NCBI GenBank assembly: GCA_902651635.1
Contig: CACRSC010000005.1
Span: 158,902 to 194,525 of the forward strand
Direction: 5' to 3'
Length of the DNA: 35,624 bases
From: Mastigamoeba balamuthi
Taxonomy: Eukaryota; Evosea; Mastigamoebida; Mastigamoebidae
In this document: positions 22,619 to 33,282 of the stretch, piece after piece
How positions within the stretch are numbered: position 1 is the first letter of the stretch
Layout of the letters: each line of letters opens with the position of its first letter
Notes under the pieces: model-generated
What the model saw: only the letters and a program-made list of their open reading frames with translations
Told to the model about the DNA's origin: nothing
Databases searched by the model: none
Position numbers and translations under genes: made by a program

Positions 22619-25600
22619 TCAGTCGGCCATGTCGAAGAGGTCGTCGACCGTGTTGGACCTCGCGACGGCCGGGGCGACCGGAGCAGGCGCCTGCTCGACC
22701 GGCTTCCTCAGATACTGCGAAACGCGGCAGAAAACGCGCACGAAACCCGTCAGAAACCTCTTGCAAAACAGCCCCCGCAAACAAAGTCGCCGGGGTAGGG
22801 GGGGGCGCAACGGTTTTCGCGGACCTCTTCGCTCTGCTCGCGCGAAACGGAACTGTAGGCGCTCTCGTCCCGCGTGATGAGCGAGAGACCCGCGTCGGCC
22901 ACCATGTTCCAGAACCTGCAACAACGGTGTGCACGTCGCCGTAGAAAAAAAGGGCGCAAAAAAGATGAGCAACTGCCACCGAAACCCGGTGTGGTGGTGG
23001 GGGTGTGCGGGTTTCGGATTGCCCAGCCCGCACTTTGCCCTGGCCTTGCCCTCGCACGCGTGGCGCAGCTCCCCCAGGTACGTGTTGAACGCCGCCGGCT
23101 CGTCCTCCTGCGACGCAACGACACGTCACACGCGGGCGCGCTACGAGGGAGAGAGCGAGCGAGCGAGAGAGGCGGACCCTGACGCAGCCCTTTCGGAGGG
23201 CAAAGAGGCACTCGAGGGCCTTGCCGTAGTACTGCTCGCCCAGCGACTCGGCGACGAGCTGGTCGACGCGCTTCTGCAGCTGCGCGACGGCGTCGAGGAC
23301 GAGGTCGACGTCCCTGCGCGCCGTCATGTCGGCAAAGTCCCTCGCGGGGTTCACGGACCCCACGCTCGCGACGCCCGAGGCCGCCAGGCGCTCCAGCGAC
23401 AGCCCCGCGGCCTCGTGCTCCGCCGCCGCCCCCTCGACCTTCCTGCGCTTGGCCTCGGGCTCGCCGCCCGCGTAGGACTCGAGCTTCACGTCGCGGGCGG
23501 CGTCGTCCATGGCGTCGCGCCAGTAGACGCGCTTCTCCGACTTGGCCGCCGCCTCGGTCTTCTCGAGCGCAAAGTGCGCGCCAAAGTCGCGCAGGGCCGT
23601 CTCGGCCCGGGCGAAGAGGTCCGCGTCGGGCATGATGTAGCGCGCGACCTCGGGGTCGAGCTCGGGGACGGCGGCGGCGCTGTTGAGCGCGCGCACCTGT
23701 ACGGCCTGGTAGAAGCGCTGCAGCACGGGGTTGTACGTGTGCTTGGGCTTGAGCGCCTCGGCCCGCTCGCCGTCGCCGTCCACCGCGGCGCCCATCAGGT
23801 CCAGCGCCTGGATCACGGCCCTCGCGGCCTTGAGCTGGTCCTGCACGGGCCAGCCGCAGCCAACGGGGCCCAAGAGCAGCGTTCAGTGCACACCAGTGTG
23901 CGAATGCTCAGTGCACAAATCCGCAGAAGCAGATGAATTCACACGCAACCAACAGAACAAACGCCCCGACCCCTCAGCCAACGCGCAACATTCGCACTGC
24001 GACCCCTCTCCCTCAATCTAGTACCTCACACGCGCGCGCACCACGCTCGCAAGTGCAAAACCGCCGTGGGCTTTTTGATGGCACCGCGTATCAAGGGAAA
24101 AAACAGCCATAAAACCCGACAAACCGAGACGGGAGAAAAAAAGGAGGGTGCGAACCGCCGAGGGGACGAAGGCGGGCTTGGTCTCGGGGTCCCTGGGCGT
24201 GAACGGCTGGAACGTGTACAGGCGGAGGTCCTCGGCAAAGGGCAGGAACTGGAGGTAGAGGCAGTCGATGTCGTGCTTGACCACGGGGATCAGCGCCACG
24301 AGGTACGGCGTCGCGTTCTTGGTCTTGACGTACCGCGCGATCGCGTAGCTGTCCGTCTCGGCCATCGCGGCCACCAGCGCGCTCAGAGCCCTCTGTGCGG
24401 CCTTGTCCTGTGGGTGCGCCACCACAATCTCCGTGTTCCCCATGAAGTGGTGCCCTGCGCATTTCTATGAGCAATTCAATTGATTCACAAATGCAAAATC
24501 ATAAGCAACAAGAATCCTCTCTGTGCCCACCACTCGAATACTTGGTAGTTGAATCGCTTCGCGTGGCGCATTGCAATGAAAGAACCGTGTTTTTCCTCGA
24601 TGAATCGAATCGAATCGAATCGAATTTAGTTGCGCAGCAAGTGTAACCAGAGGGGAACGCACTGGGGACGTTGGCCGAGTCGGTGAAGCCGATGAGCCTG
24701 AAGCAGCGATTCCCGATGATCTTGACGGCCTCTGCGTCGGCCTTGGAGAAGGGCACGAGGCTCTTGCCGTACTTGTACGCGTGTATGACGTCCGAGGCAG
24801 AGACCTCCGTGTCGGGGTCGAGAGCCGCCTGGTACGAGCGCGCCTGCTGCACGTTGAGCGAGGCGGGGTTGGGGCTCTGCATGGCGACCGTCGAGACCTT
24901 CTTGAGCTGCGGGAACGGCTGCTCCTTGGCCTTGACGTACGAGTACACGTTGACGCGCAGCGCGGGCGTCACCTCGAACTGCGCGCGGCACGTCGTGCGC
25001 TGCAGGACGCTCTTGGACCTGCAGTAGCTCATCATCTCGATGGCGCTCGACACGGGCACGATGATCCCGCTCACCTGCTTGGCCACCTGCGCCGCCACCC
25101 CACACAAGACGCCTCAGCTCAGCTCGGCTCGGCTCGGCCCCCGGATGCCTTCCGCGAGCTCCTTTCCCTTGCGTATGCGTGCCTTTCTGAGCATCTCGAT
25201 GTTCTCGCGTTTGACGGCCGACGCGGCAGCGAGGCGGGCCCTCGATCTTGCTCTGGCAAGCGCTGCCTCGCTCTCCTGCTCTGACTCTGCCATGCTCTCG
25301 TCCTTCTCCTCGGGCCCGAACCCAATGCCGCTGCGCGTCATGCCAGGTCAGTGCAGTGCGAGATGCGGATGAAGGGCAAAGGATGACACGCAGAGAACGA
25401 GGACCGAGAACACAACGCGTAGAATCACTGGCGCATCACATGACGTTCAAGGCGAGAGAACATGGAGCATGGAGGCGTAGTGGGAGAAAAAGAGGCAATA
25501 TGAGCGGATAAAAGAGTGGGGGAAAAGCAGCGAAGGGGACATCGACGACGGAAGTCGAGATAGAGACCAAGGCGATGAAGATAGCAGTACAGTGCCAGAC

Positions 25601-26442
25601 GGAAGTGTGGCAGTGCAACAGCGAGAGAAAGAAAGGGATAGAGGCACACAGACAGACGGATCGGCAGACAAAAAAAACGCAGGGATGGGGGTGGTGGCGT
25701 AGCACATGACGTTGAGGTGCGCCTCCATCTGCACGAATCGCGTGGTGATGAGGTCGAGGTCGCTCGTGACCGTGCGGCAGCCCGCGTCCGTCACCAGGAA
25801 CACCCTGCGCTGGTACGCCGTCTTGCCGCACGTCCTCTTGGCCAGCATGTCCATCCCGATCACCAGCGCATCCAGGACTATCGTGTTATGATGTCATTAT
25901 AGGAATTCCGTAGCCCAAACACAACGGGGGGAAAACGCGGTGGATGGGGGAAAAAAAGCGATGCGGAACTGTCTCCGGGCGCGCCGCCAGCCTCGGCCTG
26001 AAGCGACGTGGCGTATCTGAGCGTGTCGACGGTGGGGGGCGATAGCTCGTGCGCGACGGTGACGTTCTTGTAGTGCTCGCCGTCAAAGAGCTCGTTCTTG
26101 GTCTCTGGGCGCCACCGTGAGCGTGAGCAGCGAGCTGGCGAGGCTCGTGGGTGGGGGGGGGGCGTGGGGGAGGCGCACCCCGGGTGCCGCAGAGCACGAG
26201 GGAGACGACGTCGTCGCGCAGGCCGAACATGATCTGCAGGCGGGCGGGTGAGACGAGAGCGACGTGAGCGACAAGGCAGCGCGGAGGGCGGGGGGGGGCG
26301 CAGTGCGCGCCTTCTGCTGGAGCAGCAGGCAGACCGAGTGCACGGCGTCCTCGAAGAACGTCTTGCCGTCGGGGCGCGGGGCCACCATGGTGGCGCCGAC
26401 GTCCAGGATGACCACGAGCGCCTCCTTCTGGTTGACCGCCAT
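22619..26442 (-). CDS. XRCC5: Ku80 DNA-end-binding protein (11 exons, 760 aa)
   Basis: Exons in order: 26311-26442, 26179-26233, 25970-26104, 25706-25877, 25183-25330, 24663-25086, 24156-24454, 23184-23840, 23034-23107, 22825-22915, 22619-22714. All phases match and give 760 aa, close to human Ku80. The vWA domain starts at EALVVILDVGATM and continues through DILDALVIGMDML. The DNA-binding beta-barrel/core includes HHFMGNTEIVV and ALSALVAAM...YAIARYV. The helical C-terminal part includes NPVLQRFYQAVQVRAL and FWNMVADAGLSLITRD. The tail ends VDDLFDMAD, matching the DNA-PKcs-binding motif of Ku80. Ku80 pairs with Ku70 to bind broken DNA ends in non-homologous end joining. Introns 1 and 5 appear to use GC donors. 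The gene is divergent from the nitroreductase gene across 276 bp. Confidence 0.9.
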
Positions 26443-26718
26443 CGGGGCTGCGATTGGGGGGGGCAAAAATATCCGGGATCCAGATTCATCAGCAGAAGAT
26501 TGCTTTTCATGCCCTGGCGCGTCCCTGCTGGGCAGTGCGTGGCGTATCCAGGTCGCGAGACCGGGAACCCAGGGGGAAGCCCTTCGCAGGATTTCTGTTA
26601 ATTGGTGGATTTCTGACGTGTCAGTAATTCCCTCGTAAGTGCTCTGCTGCTGTGAACCGTCATAGCGCAAACCCCTGCAGCAGATCAGACTGCACACAGA
26701 GCAGCACAGCAGCACAGA

Positions 26719-27890
26719 ATGAGCCAGCGCCCTGCAAACGACCCCGCCTACGTCGCCATCGACGCCGCCAAGTGCGTCCGCTGCAACCAGTGCGTCAAGG
26801 ACTGCGTCGTCGGCGTCATCTCCGCCGGCGCCGACGGCGCGACCCCGCAGTGCACCGCCTCGCAGCGCTGCTTCAAGTGCTACCACTGCATCGCACGTCG
26901 CCCTCTCCCCACCCTCAATTTATTCCCGATTCGAATCTGACAATTCAATTCAATTCAATTCGCCGAGCAGTCTGTCTGCCCGACCGGCGCGCTGAGCCTC
27001 AAGGGCGTCGAGCCCGAGGCGGTGCTGCCGGCGCTGACGCAGGAGCAGAGGGCGACGCCGGACCAGGTCGCCGCGCTCATCCGCGAGCGCAGGTCGGTGC
27101 GCGCGTTCGCCAAGGCGCCCGTCGCTCGCGACGTCATGATGACGCTGCTGCGCCGCGCGTCGCCGGCGCCGACGGGGCACAACAAGCGCGAGATCAGGTG
27201 GGCCGTCATCGAGACGCCCGCGGTGCTCGACGAGATCAGGCGCCTGACGTGCGAGTCGTGGAGGAAGCTCGCCGCCGAGCCCGACAACAAGCACGCGCGC
27301 GCCTACGCGGGCTTCGTCAAGGCACGCGCTTCGGGGAGCGTGGTTCCTTCGGGGAAATGCCTGCGTTGAGTCAGCAAAATTTCCTGGAAATGACTCTGAA
27401 AGATGGATCCCCGAACGGCTCGCTGACACTCGCCCCCCTGGCACGGCGAACACGGGCAGGCGTACGAGTCGGGCAACGACATTGTGATGCGGAGCGCTCC
27501 CCAGATCCTCGCGGCGTTCGCGCCCGCCGGGGGCCGCATGGAGGACATCGACACGACCATCGCGCTCGAGACCGCCGAGCTCGTGGCCACAACGATGGGC
27601 CTCGGCACGTGCTGGGGTGGCTTCGTCCTCGAGGCCTACGCCCTCTACGAGCCCATGCAGGCGGTCCGTCGGCAATCTCGCCGCCCCTCGTTTGACTTCC
27701 GCGGTCTCCCCGCGATATTATTGCGAATTGCAATTCAATCTCCAGACTCAATTTCGGTGGAATTGCGCAGCTTTTCGAGGGCCTCGGCGTGCCCAAGGGC
27801 AGCAAGATGCAGTGCCTGCTGATCGGGACCCCCGCCGTGCACTACCACCGCTCCGTGGACCGCGGCATGCCCCCGGTGTCCTTCCACTGA
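26719..27890 (+). CDS. Ferredoxin-nitroreductase fusion (4 exons, 282 aa)
   Basis: Exons 26719-26892, 26971-27321, 27460-27663 and 27771-27890 join in phase 0 throughout. The N-terminus has two 4Fe-4S clusters' worth of cysteines: CVRCNQCVKDC and, restored by splicing, CFKCYHCISVCPTGAL. The rest is a nitroreductase-family FMN domain with RRSVRAF, SPAPTGHNK and the C-terminal GTCWGGFVLEAYAL segment. Such fused proteins transfer electrons from a ferredoxin-type domain to FMN for reduction of nitro or quinone compounds and are typical of anaerobic microbes and protists. Introns 1 and 2 need GC donors (ATC/GCACGT and AAG/GCACGC); intron 3 is GT-AG. Intron 1 contains an (AATTC)n run. Confidence 0.85.
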
Positions 27891-28278
27891 GGGGCCGTGG
27901 GGCGAGGGACAGCCCCTCCGGCATTCTATTCCGCACCGCACGGCGGACCCCCGCATTTGGTACATTGCCCACTCTGAGCGTGCAACTCGTTTTCCGCCGA
28001 CCACGATCCTCAGTGGAATGCCAAATGCAATTCATTGGTTTGCACGCTACGGCGGTGCACCTTATGTCCTTTTCCTCGGCTCAACCGCCGAAGATCGTGG
28101 ATCATTCGGTAACTTCCTGCACAAAATCTGACAAAATCTGGCGTTGTGCGTTGAAGTTACCCGCAGTTCGAGATCTTGATCTTATCTGCGGTCCAAAAAT
28201 AGCGCCAGCCCTGCCAACCGCCCTGCACATTGTCCGCAGCGCCAGCGCCCGCACAAGCCAACCCCCCGATCCCGCGGA
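27891..28278. other. Intergenic, no gene seen
   Basis: 3' flank of the nitroreductase gene and moderately GC-rich spacer. No conserved protein segment or RNA gene found. Confidence 0.4.
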
Positions 28279-28737
28279 ATGAAGACCCGCCACTGCGCTG
28301 CCGCCGCCATCCCGCTGCTCGTGATCCCGGACTCGCCGCACAGCCGCCAGGCCCTGCGCGTGCACCCGCCCGCGGCCTCGCAGCGGCCCGGCAGCTGCCC
28401 AGCGCCCCCGGTGCCCCCGCCGTCCGCCAGGGCGCCCGCGGTGCGGACGCGGTCCGAGTCCGACCCCGCAGAGCCCCTCGGGGCAGCCGGTGAGCCAGAG
28501 ATCCGCTGGCCCGTTCCGATTTCGCCTTTTTTCGACGTTGGGGGGCAGCCGGCAAGATATTCTGACGGAGATATTTTCTTTATATTGGAAAACCCGCAGA
28601 AAGGGCAGAACAGTATTCTTCCTCACGGACCGTGTGCACTCAGCCGAGGCCGCAAGACCCCGCCGCCATGCCCCAGCAGCCCGAGGAGGTCGTCTCCGTC
28701 ACCGGTGCGCCACCCGCTCGCAGCCCTGCCCCCGTGA
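28279..28737 (+). CDS. Doubtful Pro/Ala-rich ORF or 5' exon
   Basis: An ATG-started open frame begins MKTRHCAAAAIPLLVIPDSP, followed by Pro- and Ala-rich low-complexity sequence (PPVPPPSARAPAVRTRSESD). A possible donor GCCG/GTGAGC near 28,490 could splice in phase to the C2-kinase exon at 29061, making this an alternative first exon; otherwise the ORF runs into the duplicated block. No domain seen. Confidence 0.25.
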   Translation: MKTRHCAAAAIPLLVIPDSPHSRQALRVHPPAASQRPGSCPAPPVPPPSARAPAVRTRSESDPAEPLGAAGEPEIRWPVPISPFFDVGGQPARYSDGDIFFILENPQKGQNSILPHGPCALSRGRKTPPPCPSSPRRSSPSPVRHPLAALPP

Positions 28738-29129
28738 GACGCGGTGGGGCCCCTCCCTGACGGCGCAGTTGCTCTGACGGGCAGTGTGCGAGGGCCGCAA
28801 GATCCGGACCGTCGGCCCCGCGCAGGCGGCGCCGGTCTTTGTCCGGCTGCGCCCTTTATATTGGAAAACCCGCAGAAAGGGCAGAACAGTATTCTTCCTC
28901 ACGGACCGTGTGCACTCAGCCGAGGCCGCAAGACCCCGCCGCCATGCCCCAGCAGCCCGAGGAGGTCGTCTCCGTCACCGGTGCGCCACCCGCTCGCAGC
29001 CCTGCCCCCGTGAGACGCGGTGGGGCCCCTCCCTGACGGCGCAGTTGCTCTGACGGGCAGTGTGCGAGGGCCGCAAGATCCGGACCGTCGGCCCCGCGCA
29101 GGCGGCGCCGGTCTTTGTCCGGCTGCGCC
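28578..29129. repeat. Exact 276-bp tandem duplication
   Basis: 28578-28853 and 28854-29129 look identical base for base. Each unit spans the 5' flank, first exon, first intron and the beginning of exon 2 of the protein kinase gene. Recent duplication or an assembly artefact. Confidence 0.9.
28668..28853 (+). pseudogene. Truncated upstream copy of the kinase gene's 5' end
   Basis: This part of the first duplicate contains ATG, exon 1 (MPQQPEEVVSVT), intron 1 and the start of exon 2 up to VFVRLR. It then runs directly into the second copy, where the frame no longer encodes the C2 domain. It could still supply an alternative start or promoter. Confidence 0.6.
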
Positions 29130-32079
29130 TGGACGAGGACCCGGCGCTCGACACGCGCGTCTCGCGGTCCGACGCTGCCGTCTGGTGCGGCGAGACGCTC
29201 GAGTTCATCCGGTGCGCAGCTGCCACGGCTGCCCTCTCTCTTCCACCCTCCTCCCACAGCCTACAATGCGATGGTGGCTCTTCGCCACATCTCAGCCTCA
29301 ATGGGGGGGACCCTCTTCGCCCTTCTCTCTCCCCTTTCCCTTCTGTCTCCGCAAACACACAAACTGACTTAGGCGTTTTTCTTGTCGACTTTTCTGGGAA
29401 AGGGAGAGGAACGCCAAGAGTGTTCTGCGCGTGCAGCTGCTGCAGCGCGTGCCGACGCCGCTGAGCAAGGAGCACAAGTACGAGGAGGAGCTGCTCGTGC
29501 GTTGCACTCCCCGCTGCTGGCCAGTCCGGTTACATTTCGTGACTCACGCGGCTGCCGTATTTCTGCTTCTCCCCGGCCCCCCATCTGCTCGGCCGATCAC
29601 ACATGTAGGCCGAGCTCACGCAGACGCTCCGTGGTGCGCCCGATTTATCGTCGCGGGGGGGCAGTGTTGCGTATTTGTCGCTACGAGATCTCGCCGGGCC
29701 CAAACGGCGCTATTTTCGCAACCGACGCCCTCACAAGAGCAACCGCTTTGCCCCGCCTTGCGTGGCCCCGCGTGCCCGTGCCGCCCCTCCCCCTCTCTTC
29801 TCTCTTCTCTCTCTTCCACAGACGCGGACGCGCTGCTGGGCTTCGACAAGTGGTTCAAGCTCGACAAGAAGCGGGGCAAGGGCCAGCTGCACCTCGTCAT
29901 CCGCTTCTACCCCGTACGCATCCCGCCTCCCGGGTCGCAAATTACGAATTGCAATCTGAAAAAAACGGAATGTTGCGAGCCCGACTCGCAATTGAATTTA
30001 GATTTCTGTGCCGCACACGGCAGCTGACGGCCCAGCGCAGGTGGTGAAGCTCGAGGACAAGTACATCCTGGGGGAGAAGCTGGGCTACGGGGCGCAGAGC
30101 ACCGTGTACCTGGCGACGGACCGCCACACGGGCCGCGTGGCCGCCGCAAAGGTCATCGACAAGACGGCCATCGAGCCCCGCGACCTCCGCGCCCTCGAGA
30201 GGGAGGCCTGCATCCTGTGCGCCCCTGCAAGGACCCTCTCCTTCCTCCTCTCTCCCCTCTCTGGTCTCTTCTCTCATCTCTCCTCCTGTCTCTCTTCTCG
30301 TTTCTCTTCTCTTCTCTCAATTGTCTTCCACTTTCCTCTGTGCTTCCTCTTGCTGCACTGTCCACCGTGTCTCTCTGCGTCTGCTGACACGCACGTGTGC
30401 ACGCCATGCAGCAAGAAGCTGAAGCACCCCAACATCGTGGAGCTCTACGACGTGTTCCACACGCGCAAGACCATGGCCCTTGTCATGGAGCAGTGCGCTG
30501 CTGCGCCTCACCCGCGGGGGGGAGGTGTCTCTCTGTGTGTGTGTGCGCGCGGGGTGTCTCACGCGGCCGTGCCGCAGTGCGAGCGGTGGCGAGCTCTTCG
30601 AGGAGCTCTCGCAGCGCGGGCGCCTCTGCGAGCTCGACGCGCAGTACGTGTTCCGCCAGCTGGCCCACGCGGTGCACTACCTGCACTCCAAGGGCATCGC
30701 CCACCGCGACCTCAAGGTGCCCCTGCCCCTGCCCTTGCCCTGCACTGCCCTGCAGCCCCCTCCTTCCCCTCTGCTGTTCTCTGTGCATTTCTGCTGCTTC
30801 TGCTGCTTGTGTCGTAACATTATTTGATGTTTCCGATCTTTCCGCATTTCTCCCGTTTCTGTTTCCGGTGCTTCCGGTTTTTAATACAATGCCTCTGACC
30901 TTCTCCCCCCACCCCCTCTCTCCGGGCTCTCTTCTAACGGCGGCGATGGCAGCCCGAGAACATCCTCGTGTCCAAGGGTGCTGAGCCTCTGATCAAGTTG
31001 GCTGACTTTGGCCTCTCGGTCGAGACCAACTCGATAGGTCCGTCCCCCCCAGAGCGTCTCCACTGCTCTCTCTCCCCTCCATCCCCGTTGTCGCTGACGG
31101 CTGACGGCACGACGGCGCAGAGCTGAACAGCATGGTGGGGTCGCCGTCGTACGTGGCGCCCGAGGTGCTCGAGTGCAAGCCCTACACGATGCAGTGCGAC
31201 TGCTGGAGCATGGGCGTCGTGCTCTACACGCTGCTGAGCGGCGACGTGCCGTTCAGGGCCGAGGACCCCGTCAAGCTCGTCGAGGTCATCGGCCGCGGCG
31301 TCTTCTCGCTGTGCGGGCGCTGCTGGGACGAGGTCAGCGAGCCCGCCAAGGACCTCGTCGAGAAGCTCATCGTCGTCGACCCCAAGGAGCGCTACACCGC
31401 CGCCCAGTGCGTCGCGCACCCGTGGGTCGCCACCTGCGACTACCCCAGCGTCCCCGAGTCGCCCTTCGAGTGCTGCAGCCTCGCGGGCTCGCGCGAGTGC
31501 GGCTACTCGACGAGCTCTGGGTACCTGACCGCCTCGCGACCCCCGTGCGCCATCTCGCCCAGGCTGGTACGCTCGCCCGCTCGCCCCTCCGCCTCCGGAC
31601 CGGCTCTGACGTCCGCCCTGCGCACAGCAAATGGCCTGGGGCGACCAGCACAGCGTCTCGTGCCGCCCAGCGTCGGTGTCGCCGTTCCAGGTGCGCTTTG
31701 TGCCGCGACCGCCTCTAATTCAATTGACTGAATCGACCGAATTCCCGCGCAGCTCTCTGGCGGGGACCCGCCGTCGTCGAGGTCGACGTCGCCGAGGTCG
31801 TTGACGCCCGGGCCGTACATGGTGCAGTGCCAGTGCCCGTCGGCGGCGCGCGGCTTCGTGGTCGTCACGCGGCCGTGCGCGTGCATGACGACGCTGTCGC
31901 CTGAGATTCTGACGATCCCGACCGTCCCGGCCGTCGCGCTCGGCTGCCCCAAGCCCACGGCCTCGGTCGTGGTGCCGCAGTGGCTGGCCTCGGGCTCTGC
32001 GTCGTCGACGCCGCGAGAGCCCGCGTCGCAGGACACGTCGCCCGTCTCGCCGCTGCAGTTTGAATCTTTTGACTACTAA
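28944..32079 (+). CDS. C2-domain CaMK-like serine/threonine protein kinase (12 exons, 565 aa)
   Basis: Exons: 28944-28980, 29061-29211, 29421-29496, 29609-29633, 29822-29913, 30041-30216, 30412-30492, 30578-30716, 30953-31037, 31121-31566, 31628-31690, 31753-32079; every phase matches and all donors are GT. Residues 1-127 form a C2-type lipid/Ca-binding domain (VTVCEGRKIRTV...PVFVRLRL...FDKWFKLD...GQLHLVIRFYP). The kinase domain follows: glycine loop GYGAQSTV, Lys164 in AAAKVIDK, MEHASGGELFEEL, catalytic HRDLK (D257), LADFGLS (D277), GSPSYVAPEV and CWSMGVVLYTLLSGDVPF. The subdomain wording is CaMK-like. The Ser/Pro-rich tail shows no obvious calmodulin site. The exon 3 acceptor (AAGAG) is the least certain junction. 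Confidence 0.85.
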
Positions 32080-32260
32080 TCAATCGAAACTAGCCCACAC
32101 ACACACGCACACCACCGCAAGTACACACAACGTATCCGGCTTTAGAATAAGCCCCAGGCTCGGGGGGACGGTGTGCGGGGAAACCCAGGTGGTCCCGGGC
32201 GATCGCTCTACAAGACGTATTGGGGATCTTTCCGCTGATCAATTGCGGGGGGCTGCCCTC

Positions 32261-33151
32261 TCAGACGACCGCCGTCGCGGCCTCAGAGGTCGCCGCGGTC
32301 TGCAGCGACGCGATGCCGAGGCTCTGCGGCTGGACCCAGCTCTCGGGCACGACGGGAACGCCGCTGTCGACGCCGCAGCTGTAGAGCCAGCTCTGCGGGA
32401 CCGTCGGGGGCTCGCTCTGCGCGTTCCACGCATTTGAATTACATTCACGGCGGGGAGCAAAAAAAAAAGTCGCGTGCCTTGCGCGCCTCACGGAGGGCCA
32501 CGACCACGATGGGCGGCGGGATGAGGACCACGGGGAGGTTCCTGGCCGCGGCGGGGGGGCGCAGGGGGTCCAGCGGGGGCATCGGGAAGCACGCGGGAGG
32601 GAACTTCTTGGGCGGCTCCTCGGGCCTGCGCACACTGTGCGGGGCAGCCGCACGCTCCGCTGTGAGCCCCCAGTGCCCAGCGCCCAGAGGCTCCCCCCTT
32701 GGAGGCTGCGGCGGGATCGTACTAGAGACAGACGAGCAGCAGGATGATGAGCAGTATGACGGTGGCCGTGACGGTGCACATGATCATGACGAACGTGGAG
32801 TTGTCCATCGGGTCTGCCAGGCAGTCGAGAGCGAATAACACCAGCGACTGCGGGTTGCAGACACGAAAAGGGAGGGTGCGTGTGGCTGCTGCTGTGATTG
32901 GGTGGATGACTACGTGGAGGGGCCTCTCGCGTCGGGGAGCGCAGCAGAGCTCGAAATGCGTCAAGAGAGACCCGAAACGGCAGTGCAGATTCGCTCACCT
33001 GCTCGGGAGCGGCACCTCCACTCGGGTCCACGTTCTCGGATTTTTCCCAGGCGGCGGCCCCCCGACGGCCGGGGGGGGGTCCACGAAGCGCTGGTCCCGA
33101 CCACTGCTCCGCCGCGGCCCAGTTCCGATGCGAATCGTGCGATCCGTCCAC
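32261..33151 (-). CDS. Single-pass membrane protein with Pro-rich tail (4 exons, 196 aa)
   Basis: Exons 32999-33151, 32723-32847, 32478-32634 and 32261-32416 have consistent phases. The second exon encodes a strong transmembrane segment (STFVMIMCTVTATVILLIIL, then LLVCLY) followed by a basic Pro-rich stretch VRRPEEPPKKFPP. The C-terminal exon is SEPPTVPQSWLYSCG and onward, ending at TGA. No family recognised. The first exon (MDGSHDSHRNWAAAEQW) is the least certain; translation could instead start at MDNSTF in exon 2. Intron 3 appears to be GC-AG with the donor AAG/GCACGC seen in other genes here. Confidence 0.55.
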   Translation of the reverse strand: MDGSHDSHRNWAAAEQWSGPALRGPPPGRRGAAAWEKSENVDPSGGAAPEQVSESALPFRVSLDAFRALLRSPTREAPPRSHPPNHSSSHTHPPFSCLQPAVAGVIRSRLPGRPDGQLHVRHDHVHRHGHRHTAHHPAARLSLVRSRRSLQGGSLWALGTGGSQRSVRLPRTVCAGPRSRPRSSLPRASRCPRWTPCAPPPRPGTSPWSSSRRPSWSWPSVRRARHATFFFAPRRECNSNAWNAQSEPPTVPQSWLYSCGVDSGVPVVPESWVQPQSLGIASLQTAATSEAATAVV

Positions 33152-33282
33152 GGAAAAAGTACAGCGAAATCAGCGAAGCGGACGAAAGCAATACCGCAGC
33201 GAACTCAGACCTCCAGACCCTAATCTGCACCACTCCGCTCACACAGGAGCTTCCCCTCGCCATCCCCCCACCTCCCCTGGCG

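Noticed and set aside
28575-28585. Viral promoter 11-mer TTTCTTTATAT also found in host DNA at the edge of the 276-bp duplication
   Set aside because: A single occurrence with no viral gene nearby; most simply chance or a local AT-rich patch.
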